64,000 bases of DNA from Pseudomonas viridiflava (GTDB lineage Bacteria; Pseudomonadota; Gammaproteobacteria; Pseudomonadales; Pseudomonadaceae): contig NZ_UWFA01000416.1 in assembly GCF_900601905.1 (NCBI RefSeq), positions 909,153 through 973,152 on the forward strand, given 5' to 3'. The position numbers were made by a program, and so were the translations under genes. Positions 62,287 to 64,000 of this stretch are shown here, piece by piece. Numbering within the stretch: position 1 is the first letter of the stretch; every line of letters begins with the position of its first letter. The notes beneath the pieces are model-generated. The model saw nothing but the letters and a program-made list of their open reading frames with translations. It was not told the DNA's origin and did no database searches.

Positions 62287-63696
62287 ATGCTCGGTTCCAC
62301 GTTATGGCTGACCCTGGCGACGCTGACCGGTCTGGCCGCTGGCTTCGCCCGGGAATGGCTGCTGGTGGCAGCCTGGGGCGCGGGGGCGCAAAGCGATGCG
62401 TTCCTGGTCTCGATGTTTCTGCCCGAAGCCTTGCGCATGGCCTTGGCGGCCGGGCTGTTGAGTGCGGCAGCCCTGCCGTTGTATCAGCAACGGGACCTGC
62501 CCGGACAGCAACGCTGGCTGGCTGCGATGGCCCCACGATTATTGCTGTGCGGATTGGCGCTGGCGCTGCTGTTGAGCCTGGGCGCACCGGTGTGGGTGCG
62601 CGGGGTCGGGCCGGGGCTGGACAGCGCTGGTTACGCCCTGGCGGGCAGCAGCCTGCATTGGCTGGCGTGGTGCGCACCGGGGTTCTTGCTGCATGGCCTG
62701 CTGTGTGTGCCGCTGCAGGCCCATTCGCGTTTCGTCATGGCCGGGCTTGGCTCGTTGCTGTTCAATCTGCCGCCGGTGCTTTATCTGGCAGTCGCCCATC
62801 ATGCCGCGACGCCCACGGGCCTGGCCATCGCCTGCGTGCTAGGCAGCGTCCTGATGCCGCTTGCCCTGTTACCGAGCCTGCCGGGATTGGGCTGCAAGCC
62901 CTGGCAATGGCAGGCTGAGCCAGGCGCGGGCCGCGAACTGCTGCAACGCATCGGCCCGTTGCTGAGCAGCAATCTGGCCAGTCAGGGCTTGGCGTTACTG
63001 GAACGCATGGTTGCCTCGCTGCTCGGCGAAGGCGCGGTCACCTGGATCAACCTGGCGCGCAAACTGATCAACCTGCCGCTTATCGCGCTGATGAGTCTGA
63101 ATCAGGTGCTGTTGGGTCTGATGAGCACCAGCGCGATCGACCAGCGTCTGGTGCTGCTGCGCAAAGGGCTGAGCAGCGCCACCTTGCTGACCCTGCCCGC
63201 CATTGCCGGGTTGATCGGCGCATCGGCGGCGCTGGTGTTTTTGCTGCTGCCAACTCTCGCCCATGACGGCCCGCTGCCAGAGCTGCTGGCATGGTTTGCC
63301 GCGCCCCTGATGTTTGGTGCCTGGAATGCGTTGCTGGCGCGTTATGCCTACGCCGCGGGTGATACCCGCATGCCGCTCAACTGCGAACTCACCGGGAGTC
63401 TGTGCAACGCGATTCTGCTGGGCGTGCTGCCGTTTTTCCTGGGCCTGATCGGCATCGCCATCGCCGCGCTGGTGGGGGCGATTGTCACTGGTTTGCTGCT
63501 GATGCGCCGTCAGGGTCTGCTGGGATTCGTGCCATGGCGCAGCCAGTGGGCGCTGGGCGCAGCGGCCATGCTGCTGGCCGCGCTGGTACTGCACCCGATT
63601 GCCGATACCTGGCTGCAGCTGGGGTTGAGTTGTGCGTATGGGGCGGTGTTGTTGGTGGGCCTTGCGGTGTGGTTGAGGCCGTGGCGATCTGGCTGA
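62287..63696 (+). CDS. pslK: MurJ/MviN-type flippase PslK
   Basis: A 469-residue protein with about 12-13 hydrophobic helices of the MOP/MurJ exporter family. The start LGSTLWLTLATLTGLAAGFAREWLLVAAWGAGAQSDAFLVSMFLPEALRMALAAG has the MurJ pattern. It should flip the lipid-linked repeat to the periplasm. It is last in the visible operon; pslL-O homologues do not follow within the window. Confidence 0.9.
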   Translation: MLGSTLWLTLATLTGLAAGFAREWLLVAAWGAGAQSDAFLVSMFLPEALRMALAAGLLSAAALPLYQQRDLPGQQRWLAAMAPRLLLCGLALALLLSLGAPVWVRGVGPGLDSAGYALAGSSLHWLAWCAPGFLLHGLLCVPLQAHSRFVMAGLGSLLFNLPPVLYLAVAHHAATPTGLAIACVLGSVLMPLALLPSLPGLGCKPWQWQAEPGAGRELLQRIGPLLSSNLASQGLALLERMVASLLGEGAVTWINLARKLINLPLIALMSLNQVLLGLMSTSAIDQRLVLLRKGLSSATLLTLPAIAGLIGASAALVFLLLPTLAHDGPLPELLAWFAAPLMFGAWNALLARYAYAAGDTRMPLNCELTGSLCNAILLGVLPFFLGLIGIAIAALVGAIVTGLLLMRRQGLLGFVPWRSQWALGAAAMLLAALVLHPIADTWLQLGLSCAYGAVLLVGLAVWLRPWRSG

Positions 63697-63776
63697 CCGG
63701 CACTATTGAGCCATGCATTCAGAGCTCAGCCATGGGTGAGGCTTGCTCCTGCATGAGCGCACCCGGCAAGGATTCT

Positions 63777-64000
63777 CTATTTCTTACCAATCAACTCGCA
63801 GGCCGCGATGAAGTTCAGCTTGTTCTTTTTTCGGTTCATGGCCTGCTCGACAATCTGCGTCGCTTTCAGTAATTCAGCACTGGGTTTGGCCCATTGCTCC
63901 TCGGGAATAGGCGCTGACCATTCGCGGACTTGTTCAGGGATATAGGGCGTACCGGCTTTATGGCCCCACTCGGCAATCATGTAAGGCATTTTCCAGAAGC
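63777..64000 (-). CDS. C-terminal part of an unknown gene, cut by window edge
   Basis: The minus-strand frame is open from the right edge (codons for FWK precede the first visible ATG at 63989) and stops at 63777. The visible 70-odd residues include MPYMIAEWGHKAGTPYIPEQVREW, NRKKNKLNFIAACELIGKK. No domain was recognised. It is convergent with pslK and not part of the psl operon. Confidence 0.5.
   Translation of the reverse strand, partial: FWKMPYMIAEWGHKAGTPYIPEQVREWSAPIPEEQWAKPSAELLKATQIVEQAMNRKKNKLNFIAACELIGKK

Overview
The window is a chromosomal segment of a fluorescent or plant-associated Pseudomonas, probably of the P. syringae or P. fluorescens lineage. It has high GC, the gene order of much of it matches P. 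aeruginosa PAO1 as I remember it, it carries many Pseudomonas-type REP/REPIN palindromes, and it ends in a Psl exopolysaccharide operon. No rRNA, tRNA or CRISPR array was recognised. All assignments come from reading the sequence and from family knowledge; no database search was run.

Left edge (1-350): the first codons of a phage/island tyrosine integrase lie on the minus strand, back to back with dusA, a known integration target. A cluster of TGGTAC palindromes sits between them. The window therefore probably starts inside the right end of a dusA-integrated prophage or island.

Block 1 (311-10499): dusA, tal, an rssC-rssB phosphatase/antagonist pair, a PilZ protein, mlaA, a HAD-like protein that has lost its catalytic Asp, a DUF4404 protein, queF, a periplasmic cupredoxin, and the copper sensor pair copRS with a CopR-type box. 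The order resembles PA2795-PA2810.

Block 2 (10688-48898): lolE-lolD-lolC, PilZ, gdpD, sth, a citrate-type MFS carrier with a possible leader peptide, gap, mfd, csiV, an SNF2/SWIM helicase, a five-unit 111-bp REPIN array, nagZ, psrA (two overlapping PsrA boxes), lexA-sulA (two SOS boxes), small conserved genes, topA, fadBA, a possible unannotated small RNA, uspA, uup, slt, an 800-bp inverted-repeat element, a MOSC protein, cheV, a small unknown protein and a YegS-type lipid kinase. The order resembles PA2986-PA3023. The junction between the two blocks lies at a REP element.

Psl block (49367-63696): pslA, B, D, E, F, G, H, I, J, an extra left-handed beta-helix acetyltransferase, and pslK. Most genes overlap or nearly touch, so this is one operon. 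It covers priming (PslA), GDP-mannose supply (PslB), glycosyl transfer (F, H, I), flipping (K), polymerisation (J), chain-length control and export (E, D) and periplasmic trimming (G). pslC is missing; its place is a 166-bp gap with a sigma-54-like element. The AT-rich leader of pslA holds two perfect palindromes. A truncated unknown gene closes the window.
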